DNA of 38,110 nucleotides from Aliivibrio sp. (GCA_024206155.1 JAAGZR010000301.1:1-38110); one strand, 5' to 3'. Positions 18,404 through 28,728 are shown, numbered from the stretch's first letter. The notes: generated from the letters alone by a model not told the origin. Translations and numbers: made by a program.

Positions 18404-19648
18404 TTAGTATAGTGATGCGTTGAAAAGTTCGATGTTAACCGTTTCACCGGCTTCAACACGGCCACGCTCACGTTCTAATACGACGAAGCAATTCGCAACA
18501 CTCATTGAACTGAAGGCGCCAGAACCTTGATTACCTGTTGTAGAAACTTCAAATTGGCCTTGTTTATTAATTGAATAAATACCACGTTGATAGTCAGTAC
18601 GACCCGGATGTTTTTTAAATGCAGACGTTGCTTTTGCAGGGATTGCTTTTGGCGCTTCCCACTTTGTATGACCTGCAAGTTTAGCAAGCATTGGTTGAAC
18701 AAGAACATACATTGTCAGCATTGCTGAAACAGGATTTCCCGGTAAGCCACAGAAGTAAGCGTTAGGTAACTGGCCAAACGCAAAAGGTTTGCCTGGTTTA
18801 ATGGCTAATTTCCAAAAACCAATTTGACCTAGCTCATCTAGAATATCTTTGGTGTAATCGGCTTCGCCAACACTTACGCCGCCAGAAGTAACAACAACAT
18901 CCGCTTCTTTGTCTGCTTTTAAAAACACTTCTTTTAATGTTGCAGGACAGTCTGGAATAATGCCTAGGTCAATAGCTTCGCAACCAAAACGTTCAATTAA
19001 TACCTTGATACCGTAACGATTGCTGTCGTAGATTTGACCATCTTCTAGTGGTTGGCCAAGCGGTTTAAGTTCGTCACCTGTTGAGAAGAAAGCAACCTTT
19101 GGTTTACTTACAACCGAAATATCATTAATACCTAACGAAGCAATTAATGGGATATCGCGTGGTGTTAAACGATGACCTTTAGCAAGTACCGTTTGACCTT
19201 GAGATACATCGTCGCCAATCGGGCGAATGTTTGCTTGTGGCTTTACATCAGCAAGGTTAAGTTCAAAGGTAATGCCAGCATCAGATTCTACTGTTAATTC
19301 TTGCATAATAACCGCATCACAACCTTCAGGAATTTTAGCTCCAGTCATAATGCGAATAGTGGTTTGTGGCTGCCATTCACCTTCAAATGGCACACCAGCA
19401 AAGGATTTACCAGCAACGGGTAAGGTTAAAGATTGCTCTAAATCTGCAATACGTACCGCATAACCGTCCATTGCAGAGTTAGCAAATGGAGGAACATTAA
19501 TAGGAGAACAAATATTTTCAGCTAATACAAAGCCAATTGCGTCAGCAAGCGCTAAAGAATGGGTCTGTGATACTGGAGAAACTTGAGATAATAAGGTTTC
19601 TAAAGCGGTTTCTACTGGAATTAAACCTTGAGTTGCGCAGCAATCCAT
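18404..19648 (-). CDS. moeA: Molybdopterin molybdenumtransferase
   Basis: 414 aa; PPFANSAMDGYAVR, IMTGAKIPEGCDAVIMQE, VVTSGGVSVGEADYTKDIL, FCGLPGNPVSAMLT. Confidence 0.95.
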   Translation of the reverse strand: MDCCATQGLIPVETALETLLSQVSPVSQTHSLALADAIGFVLAENICSPINVPPFANSAMDGYAVRIADLEQSLTLPVAGKSFAGVPFEGEWQPQTTIRIMTGAKIPEGCDAVIMQELTVESDAGITFELNLADVKPQANIRPIGDDVSQGQTVLAKGHRLTPRDIPLIASLGINDISVVSKPKVAFFSTGDELKPLGQPLEDGQIYDSNRYGIKVLIERFGCEAIDLGIIPDCPATLKEVFLKADKEADVVVTSGGVSVGEADYTKDILDELGQIGFWKLAIKPGKPFAFGQLPNAYFCGLPGNPVSAMLTMYVLVQPMLAKLAGHTKWEAPKAIPAKATSAFKKHPGRTDYQRGIYSINKQGQFEVSTTGNQGSGAFSSMSVANCFVVLERERGRVEAGETVNIELFNASLY

Positions 19649-19802
19649 TAGGGTACTCTCTACATTAATCGTAATAATGATTGAACATTACCATATTTTG
19701 ACCTTTAACATCTAATAGACCTAATAAAATCAGGGTGTATTTATTTGACAGAGCAGGTATCCTTAGCGAAGTTCAATTGATTATGGAATTTTGGAGTATA
19801 CG

Positions 19803-20456
19803 ATGTCATCACTTAGTGAATCAGCCGTATTAGTGCGTGATGCCCTTGTTGCACGTGGTCTTGAGACGCCAATGAAAGAAAATGGTGTTAGTCGAGAAGA
19901 AAAAAAAGAGCGCATTGAAGAGCATATGCGCGAAATCTTAATGCTTTTAAGCCTTGATCTTAGTGATGATAGCTTAGAGGAGACACCACACCGTATTGCA
20001 AAGATGTATGTGGATGAAATTTTCTCTGGTTTAGATTATGCAAATTTTCCAAAAATCACAGTGATTGAAAATAAAATGAATTGTGATGAAATGGTGCGTG
20101 TTAATGATATTACGCTAACCAGTACTTGTGAGCATCATCTAGTGACGATTGATGGTAAGGCTACGGTTGCTTATATCCCGCGTGGAAAGATCATCGGATT
20201 ATCTAAAATTAACCGCATTGTCCGCTTCTTTGCGCAGCGTCCTCAAGTTCAAGAGCGCATGACTCAGCAAATATTAGTGGCTTTGCAAACCTTATTAGGT
20301 AGTGATGATGTGGCTATCACAATGGAAGCGACGCATTATTGTGTTAAGTCTCGCGGCGTAATGGATGCGACAAGCAGCACAACAACGACTGCGCTTGGTG
20401 GGATCTTTAAGAGAAACCCAGCGACAAGACATGAGTTTTTAAGCGGTATTCGTTAG
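19803..20456 (+). CDS. folE: GTP cyclohydrolase I
   Basis: [73 protein letters not shown]; start placed at MSSLSES (ATG 19803). Confidence 0.96.
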   Translation: MSSLSESAVLVRDALVARGLETPMKENGVSREEKKERIEEHMREILMLLSLDLSDDSLEETPHRIAKMYVDEIFSGLDYANFPKITVIENKMNCDEMVRVNDITLTSTCEHHLVTIDGKATVAYIPRGKIIGLSKINRIVRFFAQRPQVQERMTQQILVALQTLLGSDDVAITMEATHYCVKSRGVMDATSSTTTTALGGIFKRNPATRHEFLSGIR

Positions 20457-20479
20457 ATATTATTATAAAGTAGACAGAA

Positions 20480-20520
20480 AAAAGCCAGTGACTTAGTTAA
20501 TAAGGCACTGGCTTCTTTTA
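20480..20520. terminator. Terminator between folE and cls
   Basis: AAGCCAGTG ... CACTGGCTT followed by CTTTTATT; A-run on the left for the opposing strand. Confidence 0.8.
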
Positions 20521-20530
20521 TTGTGTATTT

Positions 20531-21985
20531 TTAAAGCAGAGGGCTGAACATTGAAAAGAAGCGTTCAGTAAAGCGATGAGGTAAGTTGCGCTGTTGCCAT
20601 ATCACGAGTTCTATCGGGGTAGATTGCTCTAGATAACCGTTTAATACCCGTGATAATTGTTTGGTAAATTCAGGGTCATCAACGATCAAACTGACTTCAA
20701 AATTTAACCCAAAGCTACGCATATCTAAATTCACGGTACCAATAATGCAATAGCTATCATCAATCACTACTGATTTCGTATGTAGCAGACCGCCATTAAA
20801 CTCATAAATATGAACGCCTGCTTTTAATAGCGTTTCAAAAAATGATTTAGATGCCCAACTGACCATTAAAGAGTCATTTTTCTTTGGTAAAATCAGTTTT
20901 ACCTCTACACCACGATGAGCCGTAGTTCGTAACGTATGTAGTAATATTTCACTCGGTACAAAATAAGGGGTAGTAATGGTGATTGATTTTCTTGCTTGAT
21001 TAATCGCGGTAATTAAAACTTGCTGAATAATATCGTCAGGCATCCCAGGTCCTGATGGAACAACTTGTGTCGTATGGTTAAATGGGTCAATCGATATTGG
21101 ACATTCAGGGAGAGCTGGTAATTCACGCATCCCTGTTTCTACTTCCCAATCCCATGCATGAATCGTATTTAAAACAGCAACATTAGGGCCTGTAATGCGG
21201 ATCATGACATCAACCCATTGCCCAACCCCTGAGTTTTGCTTGAAGTATTGTGGATCAACGAGATTCATTGAGCCTGTGTAAGCCACTTTATTATCGATAA
21301 TTACAATTTTACGATGTAGGCGTAGATCCAGTCGACGAAAGAACATACGAAATGGACTTACACTTAATGCTTCTACTAGGTTAACACCTGAATCTTTCAG
21401 CAGCTTTGGCCAATGACTTTTGAAAAATTCGATACTACCTGCCGAATCCAAAAGCACGTTAACCGTTACTCCTCGCTTTGCGGCTTTGATTAATGCACTA
21501 GCAACACTGTCAGCTAATCCACCATGATGCCAAATGTAAAATTCCATATTGATTTCACGTTCTGCTTTTTCAATGTCACGAACAATAGCAGTGAGGATCT
21601 CTGATGGTGTATTGAGTAAAGATAAAGTATCTCCGCTGAGAGCGGGTATGCCTACCCGATTTGAGCAGAGATTATGTATTGACGAAATTCGATGAGAGAT
21701 TGATTGTGGTTGATGGTGTTGACAATGGTGGACTTGTGCAAACCACTCCTCATAAGGCGTAAACATAGTCTTTGCACGCTCCCCTCTTGTTCGTCCTAAG
21801 TTTAACTCACCGATCAGAAAGTAAGCGATTACACCAAGAACAGGAATGATATATATGATCATTAACCACGCAAGTGAGACGCCAACAGGTCTTGGTTTGA
21901 AAACCACACGTATAGTTACACCAGCTACTAATAACCAATATAAGATGAAACCGATAAGAGTAAGCGCTTGATAAAATTTATCCAT
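20531..21985 (-). CDS. cls: Cardiolipin synthase A (phospholipase D family)
   Basis: Two HKD motifs (LHRKIVIIDNKVAYTGSMN; LHTKSVVIDDSYCIIGTVNLDMRSF) and N-terminal TM segments; start preferred at MDKFYQ (21985) over the upstream TTG. Confidence 0.93.
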   Translation of the reverse strand: MDKFYQALTLIGFILYWLLVAGVTIRVVFKPRPVGVSLAWLMIIYIIPVLGVIAYFLIGELNLGRTRGERAKTMFTPYEEWFAQVHHCQHHQPQSISHRISSIHNLCSNRVGIPALSGDTLSLLNTPSEILTAIVRDIEKAEREINMEFYIWHHGGLADSVASALIKAAKRGVTVNVLLDSAGSIEFFKSHWPKLLKDSGVNLVEALSVSPFRMFFRRLDLRLHRKIVIIDNKVAYTGSMNLVDPQYFKQNSGVGQWVDVMIRITGPNVAVLNTIHAWDWEVETGMRELPALPECPISIDPFNHTTQVVPSGPGMPDDIIQQVLITAINQARKSITITTPYFVPSEILLHTLRTTAHRGVEVKLILPKKNDSLMVSWASKSFFETLLKAGVHIYEFNGGLLHTKSVVIDDSYCIIGTVNLDMRSFGLNFEVSLIVDDPEFTKQLSRVLNGYLEQSTPIELVIWQQRNLPHRFTERFFSMFSPLL

Positions 21986-22120
21986 AAACCTTGCTCGCAA
22001 GAGTGGTAAGTGAATCTATATTAAATCAGGAGTCGAAGCAAATAAGTAGGGGATAAGTAAAATATTTACAAAATAAAGCGTATTGATGGTTTTGTAAACA
22101 TCTAAGTTAAAAAAGAGAGC

Positions 22121-22138
22121 TGTACGTTAAAAAATACA
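22121..22138. promoter_or_regulatory. TyrR-like box (TGTA-N10-TACA), distal
   Basis: TGTACGTTAAAAAATACA; fits the TGTA-N10-TACA frame of TGTAAA-N6-TTTACA. Confidence 0.35.
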
Positions 22139-22212
22139 GTTAATGTGGTTTCAATTTTATTCTCAAACTGTTTTACTTGCAAATATTGGGCATTATTCAA
22201 CATTTTTTAGAG

Positions 22213-22230
22213 TGTACATAATTTTATACA
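22213..22230. promoter_or_regulatory. TyrR-like box (TGTA-N10-TACA), proximal
   Basis: TGTACATAATTTTATACA, 18 bp, largely palindromic. Confidence 0.45.
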
Positions 22231-22293
22231 CCATTTTGATGCTCATATATAAACACAGTGCATACACAACAATATAGAATATTTGGAGAATTT

Positions 22294-23724
22294 GTGGCTA
22301 TGAGTAATACCACTAAGCCCCGTGATACCTGGGGTTCAAAATTAGGATTTGTAATGGCTGCGGCAGGTTCTGCTGTTGGTCTAGGTAATATTTGGAAATT
22401 TCCATATACAGCGGGTGAGAATGGAGGTGGTGCATTTGTTGCTATTTATCTGTTCTTTGTGATTTTTATTGGTTTTAGCGTAATGCTAACTGAGTTTGCT
22501 ATCGGTCGTCGTACTCAAAAATCGGCAGTTGGTGCATTTAAGTCGACGGATCGTCGTTGGACGTTTGCTGGTGTGATTGGTGTAGCTAGTGGCTTATTAA
22601 TCATGGGGTTTTACCCGGTTGTTGGTGGTTGGGCAATTGCTTATATCGGTAAAGTAGGGGCAGGTCTTTTAGATGCTCCTGAGGCGATTGGTGATAGTTT
22701 TGGTGGATTTATTTCTGATCCAGTTCAACCATTAATGTGGATGGGTGCATATTTACTTTTAAATATCGTTATCGTAATGAAGGGTATTTCAGGCGGTATT
22801 GAGAAAGCTGGCAAGATATTAATGCCGTTACTGTTTATTATTCTAATCATTGTTTCAGTAAAAGGCTTAATGCTTCCTGGCGCGATGGAGGGCCTTGAAT
22901 TCCTATTCAGCCCTGATTTCTCTAAAATTGATAGTAACGTTATTCTTGCTGCGCTTGGTCAAGCATTCTTCTCATTATCTCTTGGTATGGGTTGCATGAT
23001 GACTTATGGCTCTTATCTGAAGAAGAAAGAGAACTTAGTTCAAACAACGGCAATGGTTACCGCAATGGATACTGGTGTTGCGATCCTTGCTGGTGTAGCA
23101 ATGTTCCCTGCAATGTTTGCGTTTGGTATGGCACCAACAGCAGGCCCAGGTCTTGTATTTGTAGTTGTACCTCAGCTGTTTGCTGAAATGGGTGGCGTTA
23201 TTGGTCTTCTACTTGCTTTGATGTTCTTCATTGGTTTAAGTGTGGCTGCATTAACATCTTCTGTTTCATTACTGGAAGTTGTGGTTTCTTACTTAATTGA
23301 TGAGAAAGGCTTATCACGAGTTAAAGCGGTTATTACAGCAAGTTTAGTGATGGCTATTCTGTGTATCTTTGCTTCACTATCTTTAGGTGGTGTTGGACCA
23401 ACATTGTTTGATACTGGTGCGTTTGATATTTTCGATCTTCTAACAGATAAGATCTTCTTAGCAGTTGGCGGTATGTTGGTATGTATCTTTGCCGGTTGGA
23501 GATTGAAGCGTGAAGATTTAGAAAATGAAGTGACAAACGACGGCGAAGTAAAGTTCCCGCTGTTTGGCTTATGGTACGCTTTAGTTAAGTACATTATCCC
23601 TGTTGCAATCGCAATCGTTGCATTCATGGGTATCTCATCTGGTTTTGATAGTGGTAAAGGCCCTATCATGCTACTAGGTGTAGCTATTATTGCTGGCTCA
23701 GCGTTAATCTCGAAGAAGTTTTAA
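22294..23724 (+). CDS. Neurotransmitter:sodium symporter (NSS/SNF) family transporter
   Basis: WGSKLGFVMAAAGSAVGLGNIWKFPYTAGENGGGAFVAIYLFFV is the NSS TM1 signature; ~12 TM segments. Start uncertain: GTG 22294 (GGAGAA ribosome-binding site 3 nt upstream) or ATG 22300. Confidence 0.92.
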   Translation: MAMSNTTKPRDTWGSKLGFVMAAAGSAVGLGNIWKFPYTAGENGGGAFVAIYLFFVIFIGFSVMLTEFAIGRRTQKSAVGAFKSTDRRWTFAGVIGVASGLLIMGFYPVVGGWAIAYIGKVGAGLLDAPEAIGDSFGGFISDPVQPLMWMGAYLLLNIVIVMKGISGGIEKAGKILMPLLFIILIIVSVKGLMLPGAMEGLEFLFSPDFSKIDSNVILAALGQAFFSLSLGMGCMMTYGSYLKKKENLVQTTAMVTAMDTGVAILAGVAMFPAMFAFGMAPTAGPGLVFVVVPQLFAEMGGVIGLLLALMFFIGLSVAALTSSVSLLEVVVSYLIDEKGLSRVKAVITASLVMAILCIFASLSLGGVGPTLFDTGAFDIFDLLTDKIFLAVGGMLVCIFAGWRLKREDLENEVTNDGEVKFPLFGLWYALVKYIIPVAIAIVAFMGISSGFDSGKGPIMLLGVAIIAGSALISKKF

Positions 23725-23754
23725 TCTGAGATAATCAGTAAAGAAATAAATAGA

Positions 23755-23787
23755 AACGAGAGCCTGGTAGCTCTCGTTTTTTTATAC
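23755..23787 (+). terminator. Terminator after the NSS transporter gene
   Basis: AACGAGAGC-ctggta-GCTCTCGTTTTTTT. Confidence 0.9.
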
Positions 23788-23840
23788 CTAAATATAGGGA
23801 TGTTAATCAGTAATAGATGATTGTAATGTCGCCTAAGATC

Positions 23841-24006
23841 TTATACCAATCTACATAAGTATTTGATCATTCTTGCTTGTTAAAATCGATTATATCTGCG
23901 TTATAAATTTTGCAATTAGATCAAATGGTTATTGCAATTCATGCCTTGCTCTAATCGATTTTTCCTACGTAATTATCTGAACAACGACTTATCCAGAATG
24001 GTATTA
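23841..24006. mobile_element. MITE-like intergenic element, no coding capacity
   Basis: Left end TTATACCAATCTACATAAGT versus inverted right end TAATACCATTCTGGATAAGT match 16/20; inner arms both carry AAAATCGATTA at similar distance from their ends. Confidence 0.6.
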
Positions 24007-24023
24007 CTTTTATTTATACAAAC

Positions 24024-24053
24024 ATAAAAAAGCCTGATAAATAATCAGGCTGT
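24024..24053 (-). terminator. Terminator after the YchJ-like gene
   Basis: Minus strand AGCCTGAT-tattt-ATCAGGCT followed by TTTTTT. Confidence 0.82.
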
Positions 24054-24080
24054 TATTTTTAGTGCGCATGTTCAATTAGG

Positions 24081-24479
24081 TTATTCAACTTCACCATCAA
24101 TATAATACCACTTACCATTTTCCTTTAAAAAACGAGAGTGTTCTTTTAATTGATGTAATTGACCATCTTCTGAATAGGTTGCTTTAAATGAAACAAAACC
24201 TTCATTATCAATTTGATCAGATAGATGTGCAGAGATTACTTTTAACTTACGCCAATCAAGTTGGATTGAACCTTCAATACCTTCTCTAAACTCTTCGGCG
24301 TTACAAGTGGGGTGATAAGTATTAATAATATATTGAGTAAGTTTCTTTACATGAGCACTGTAGCGTGACCGCATCAATAACTCTGGTGTTATTGCTAAAG
24401 CATGGTTGTTGTGAATAGGCTCACAACACACTGAATAATTTTTTTTAGTACCACACGGGCAATGATTCGATTTAGACAT
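24081..24479 (-). CDS. YchJ/UPF0225-like SEC-C motif protein
   Basis: MSKSNHCPCGTKKNYSVCCEPIH...LMRSRYSAHVKKLTQYIINTYHPTC; start moved to ATG 24479. Confidence 0.83.
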   Translation of the reverse strand: MSKSNHCPCGTKKNYSVCCEPIHNNHALAITPELLMRSRYSAHVKKLTQYIINTYHPTCNAEEFREGIEGSIQLDWRKLKVISAHLSDQIDNEGFVSFKATYSEDGQLHQLKEHSRFLKENGKWYYIDGEVE

Positions 24480-24495
24480 TGTTAATACTTGCTCT

Positions 24496-25698
24496 TTAAT
24501 TTTCCATGTCATCTACCCATTCGGCAGATTCTTTGTAGCAGCTTGTAAATTCTTCTTCAGTAATCTTCAAGGTGGCACAGCATTTTGAAACGACGTCCCA
24601 ATTAGCTTTCTCATAACTTTCAATTGCTAAAATGAGCATACCAAGCGCACCTTTACGTTCAGTAAGAGCTAGCTTTATTTCTGTTGAAATAGGTAAGTTC
24701 TTAAGTAAGCTATTTAAAGGTTGGTCTAATAGTGGTTCTAATAATGAAAATAAGCCGACTAAAAATGCTTGACTTGGGTCAAGTTTAATATTTGTCTTTG
24801 TTACAATCAGTTCACACAATTTAGCCCTATGAATAGATAATGTATACAGTGATTGAGGTTTATCTTTTGTAGCATGAGCTACGGCAACTAAGGAGATAAA
24901 TTGACGCAACTTAATCTCTCCCAAATAAACCAGAGCTTGCTTAAACGAAGTAATTGGTTTATCGATAATCGAAGAGGAATTTACAAAGCGTAATAACTTA
25001 TAAGAGAGAGAAACATCTTGAACTAGATATTTTTCGACTGCGGTAAAATCGACAATAGGCGCTGATATTTCTTGATACAATTGCATGATAGACAACTGGT
25101 TTGGTTGAATTGCTCTTTGTTGCAACATTTCAGGTTTGCTAAAAAAGTAGCCTTGAAAATAAGTAAAACCTGCCGCTTTTGCTTGTTCGAATTCTTCGTA
25201 AGTTTCTACTTTTTCCGCTAAAAATTCGATGTTGTATTTTTCACAGTGGCGGATAAATAACTTCGCCTTTAAAATAGGAGTTGCTCGAATATCAAACTTG
25301 ATGATATCTATGTAAGGTAAAAAAGGCGTCCATAGAGGGTCTGGTTCAAAGTCATCTAGAGCTAACTTATAACCACGCTTAGATAATTTTTTGATGGCAT
25401 TAAGTAGTTCTTGATTTGGAATGCAATCTTCGAGGATTTCAACCACTAAATTATTGGAGCTGAATAAAGTAGGTACCAAGTTGATTAAGCTTTGATGGGG
25501 AAAGTTTACAAATCCAAGTTTGTTATTTGTCGCATTACACTGAGAGCTTAGGAAGTGGTCTGACAGTAATCGGCTTGTTGCTGCTTCTGCTTCAACAGCA
25601 GGAAAGGTGTTTTTTGGACCATCACGGAACAATAATTCATAACCAATCGTATTTTTTTTCAAGTCTAGGATCGGTTGACGAGCAACATATGAGTACAT
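24496..25698 (-). CDS. EAL-HDOD domain protein (YuxH/CdgJ-like c-di-GMP phosphodiesterase-related)
   Basis: 400 aa; YVARQPILDLKKNTIGYELLFRDG, LVVEILED, FLAEKVET...FQGYFFSKP, then HDOD (YKLLRFVNSSS...FKQALVYLGEIKLRQFISLVA). Confidence 0.88.
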   Translation of the reverse strand: MYSYVARQPILDLKKNTIGYELLFRDGPKNTFPAVEAEAATSRLLSDHFLSSQCNATNNKLGFVNFPHQSLINLVPTLFSSNNLVVEILEDCIPNQELLNAIKKLSKRGYKLALDDFEPDPLWTPFLPYIDIIKFDIRATPILKAKLFIRHCEKYNIEFLAEKVETYEEFEQAKAAGFTYFQGYFFSKPEMLQQRAIQPNQLSIMQLYQEISAPIVDFTAVEKYLVQDVSLSYKLLRFVNSSSIIDKPITSFKQALVYLGEIKLRQFISLVAVAHATKDKPQSLYTLSIHRAKLCELIVTKTNIKLDPSQAFLVGLFSLLEPLLDQPLNSLLKNLPISTEIKLALTERKGALGMLILAIESYEKANWDVVSKCCATLKITEEEFTSCYKESAEWVDDMEN

Positions 25699-25812
25699 AA
25701 CAACTATTCTCTACAGCGTGTTGGATCGAAACTTGTATCATCATAGTCTTTTTATGGTAAAAAGACTATAAATCTCCTTATTGGATAGATAAGGAGCGGT
25801 CATTAATGTGAT

Positions 25813-26538
25813 TTATTTAAAACTTTTATTCTGAAGTGTATATTTATTGTTCTCAAATTCAAGAATAGATCCTTGAGTATACCAATCACCAAGCACAATA
25901 CGCGTCATTTCTTCTGAGTTGTGATTAAAAGTATGCACATTGGGGCGATGTGTATGTCCGTGGATCAGTCTTTTAACGCCTGCTTCTCGCATTACTCTTT
26001 CTACTTCACTTTGAGTAACGTCCATAATCGTGAGTTTTTTGTGCTGTTTCTTTTCTTTGATTTTATCCTGCACATTTTTAACAATACGTTGGCGAATAAA
26101 CAGAGGAATACGGTTAAATACCCATTGTAGCCATGGTTGATGGACTTTAGCTCGGAACTCTTGATATTTGATATCATCAATACATAAGGTATCACCGTGC
26201 ATGATAAGTACTTTTTCGTTATTAATATCAATCACGGTGTGATCTTCTAGGAGTTGAACTCCTGTTTCTTTACAAAAGCGTTTATTTAATAAAAAGTCAC
26301 GATTACCCTGAATGAAGTAACACTTAACACCATGTTGGGTTAACGATTTAAATGCTTCTTTAATTACCACATTAAAGGGAGAGTTATCATCATCACCGAT
26401 CCAAAACTCAAACAAATCACCTAACACATACAGTTTCTCTGCATGGATAGCCTCTGTATTCATAAAGTCTAAAAAACAATCAGTAATATCAGGGCGAAGA
26501 GGTGAGAGATGAAGATCAGAAATAAATAAAATAGTCAT
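25813..26538 (-). CDS. lpxH: UDP-2,3-diacylglucosamine diphosphatase
   Basis: [63 protein letters not shown]. Confidence 0.95.
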   Translation of the reverse strand: MTILFISDLHLSPLRPDITDCFLDFMNTEAIHAEKLYVLGDLFEFWIGDDDNSPFNVVIKEAFKSLTQHGVKCYFIQGNRDFLLNKRFCKETGVQLLEDHTVIDINNEKVLIMHGDTLCIDDIKYQEFRAKVHQPWLQWVFNRIPLFIRQRIVKNVQDKIKEKKQHKKLTIMDVTQSEVERVMREAGVKRLIHGHTHRPNVHTFNHNSEEMTRIVLGDWYTQGSILEFENNKYTLQNKSFK

Positions 26539-26604
26539 AGAATGCTTTTTGTTGGAGTGATGAAGATGCTAGCCCTTAAGAAATAAGAGCCAGCATAAAC
26601 AGAA

Positions 26605-27102
26605 TTATTCTGTAATTGTAGTACCTGTGATGAATACTTCTTCAACAGGAACATCTTGGTGTACATAACCGTAGTTACCAGTAGCAACATCTTTGATCTT
26701 GTTTACTACATCCATGCCTTCAACTACTTCAGCAAATACACAGTAGCCCCAACCATCCATAGACTCAGATTTAAAATCTAGGAATTTGTTGTCGTTTACG
26801 TTGATGAAGAATTGAGAACTTGCTGAATGCGGTTCCATAGTACGAGCCATTGCTAATGTACCTACTTTGTTGCTTAGGCCATTATTTGCTTCGTTTTTGA
26901 TCGTAGCACGACCTGTTTTCTCTTCAAGACCAGAAGTCATGCCGCCGCCTTGAACCATAAAGCCATCAATTACACGGTGGAAAAGTGTATTGTCGTAAAA
27001 ACCATCTTGACAGTATTGTAGGAAATTAGCACAAGTTGCTGGTGCTTTATCTTCATGAAGCTTAACTGTGATGTCACCAAATGATGTGTGAAGGATGATC
27101 AT
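26605..27102 (-). CDS. ppiB: Peptidyl-prolyl cis-trans isomerase B (cyclophilin)
   Basis: 165 aa; [46 protein letters not shown]. Confidence 0.95.
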   Translation of the reverse strand: MIILHTSFGDITVKLHEDKAPATCANFLQYCQDGFYDNTLFHRVIDGFMVQGGGMTSGLEEKTGRATIKNEANNGLSNKVGTLAMARTMEPHSASSQFFINVNDNKFLDFKSESMDGWGYCVFAEVVEGMDVVNKIKDVATGNYGYVHQDVPVEEVFITGTTITE

Positions 27103-27250
27103 GAAATTACCTTTGTAATTGTATTTAAATAGAAATTGATTTTACCTAAGATTAACGAGGATCTACAGGGAATTTTCTTGCTATCATTACTTAATATAGG
27201 TTTAATAGCCTTTATATATCCTTTAAACAAATAATGAGTAAAAAAAGAGC

Positions 27251-28639
27251 ATGTTGAAAATATATAACTCAATTACACGTCAAAAAGAAGAATTTAAACC
27301 AATTGCCGAAGGTAAAGTCGGTATGTATGTGTGTGGGGTTACCATTTACGACTTGTGTCACATTGGTCACGGCCGTACGTTTGTCTCTTTTGATGTAATT
27401 TCTCGTTATTTACGTTTCTTAGGTTACGACCTTACTTTTGTGCGTAATATTACCGATATTGATGACAAGATCATTAAGCGTGCAGCTGAGAATGGTGAAA
27501 CCTGTGACGCTTTAACTGAGCGTTTAATTGCCGATATGCACGCTGATTTTGATGCGTTAAATATGAAGCGTCCAGATGTTGAGCCAAGAGCGACTGAATA
27601 CATTTCTGAAATTATTGAACTGGTTGATCGTCTAATTGAACGCGGCTTTGCTTATGTTGCATCCAATGGTGATGTCATGTTTGAAGTGAAAAAATACGAT
27701 GAATATGGTCGCCTTTCTCGCCAAGATCTTGAACAGCTTCAAGCGGGCTCTCGTGTCACCATTGAAGAAGCAAGCGTTAAACGCAGCGGTATGGATTTCG
27801 TTTTATGGAAAATGTCTAAGCCGGGTGAACCTACATGGGAATCACCTTGGGGACCTGGCCGTCCTGGCTGGCATATTGAGTGTTCAGCGATGAACTCTTC
27901 TATCCTGGGTAATCATTTTGATATTCATGGTGGTGGATCTGATTTGATATTCCCACACCACGAAAATGAAATTGCGCAATCATGCTGTGCTCATGACTCT
28001 AAGTATGTAAATACATGGATGCACAGTGGCATGGTTATGGTTGATCGTGAAAAGATGTCTAAATCATTAGGTAACTTCTTTACTATCCGTGATGTGTTAG
28101 CGCACTACGATTCAGAGACGGTTCGTTATTTCTTAATGTCTGGTCACTACCGCAGCCAATTAAACTACAGTGAAGATAACTTGAACCAAGCTCGTGCGTC
28201 ATTAGAGCGTTTATATACGTCATTACGTGGTCTTGATTTAACGGTAACTCCTGCTGGTGGCGAAGAGTTTGTTACCCGTTTTTCTACGGCAATGAATGAT
28301 GACTTTAATACGCCTGAAGCTTATTCGGTATTATTCGAAATGGCTCGTGAAGTAAACCGCCTGAAGACTGAAAATATAGAATCCGCTTCTAAATTGGGTG
28401 CGTTAATGCGCGAACTAGCTGATGTGTTAGGTTTGTTATCACAAGAACCAGAAGCTTTTTTACAGGGTAATAATAGCAGTGATGATGACGTTGCTGAAAT
28501 TGAAGCATTAATTAAAGCACGTAATGATGCTCGTGCCGCAAAAGATTGGGCAGCTGCTGATGCGGCTCGTGATGCAATTGCTGCGCTAAATATTGTACTT
28601 GAAGATAGCCCTGAAGGGACGACATGGCGTCGTAAGTAA
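27251..28639 (+). CDS. cysS: Cysteinyl-tRNA synthetase
   Basis: 462 aa; [49 protein letters not shown]. Confidence 0.97.
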   Translation: MLKIYNSITRQKEEFKPIAEGKVGMYVCGVTIYDLCHIGHGRTFVSFDVISRYLRFLGYDLTFVRNITDIDDKIIKRAAENGETCDALTERLIADMHADFDALNMKRPDVEPRATEYISEIIELVDRLIERGFAYVASNGDVMFEVKKYDEYGRLSRQDLEQLQAGSRVTIEEASVKRSGMDFVLWKMSKPGEPTWESPWGPGRPGWHIECSAMNSSILGNHFDIHGGGSDLIFPHHENEIAQSCCAHDSKYVNTWMHSGMVMVDREKMSKSLGNFFTIRDVLAHYDSETVRYFLMSGHYRSQLNYSEDNLNQARASLERLYTSLRGLDLTVTPAGGEEFVTRFSTAMNDDFNTPEAYSVLFEMAREVNRLKTENIESASKLGALMRELADVLGLLSQEPEAFLQGNNSSDDDVAEIEALIKARNDARAAKDWAAADAARDAIAALNIVLEDSPEGTTWRRK

Positions 28640-28656
28640 TCTTAACTAATTTTATT

Positions 28657-28685
28657 AAAGGGGCTGGTTTTCCAGCCTTTTTTAT
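28657..28685 (+). terminator. Terminator after cysS
   Basis: GGCTGG-tttt-CCAGCC followed by TTTTTTAT. Confidence 0.78.
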
Positions 28686-28728
28686 TGCCAGCTTTATAAA
28701 TTTTTAAACTTTAATAGAGGACACATTT

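Noticed and set aside
18502-18708. 68-aa minus-strand ORF overlapping moeA in another frame
   Set aside because: Out-of-frame overlap inside moeA; no support.
23289-23669. 126-aa (and nested 60-aa) minus-strand ORFs inside the NSS transporter gene
   Set aside because: Antisense to a clear transporter frame; no family resemblance.
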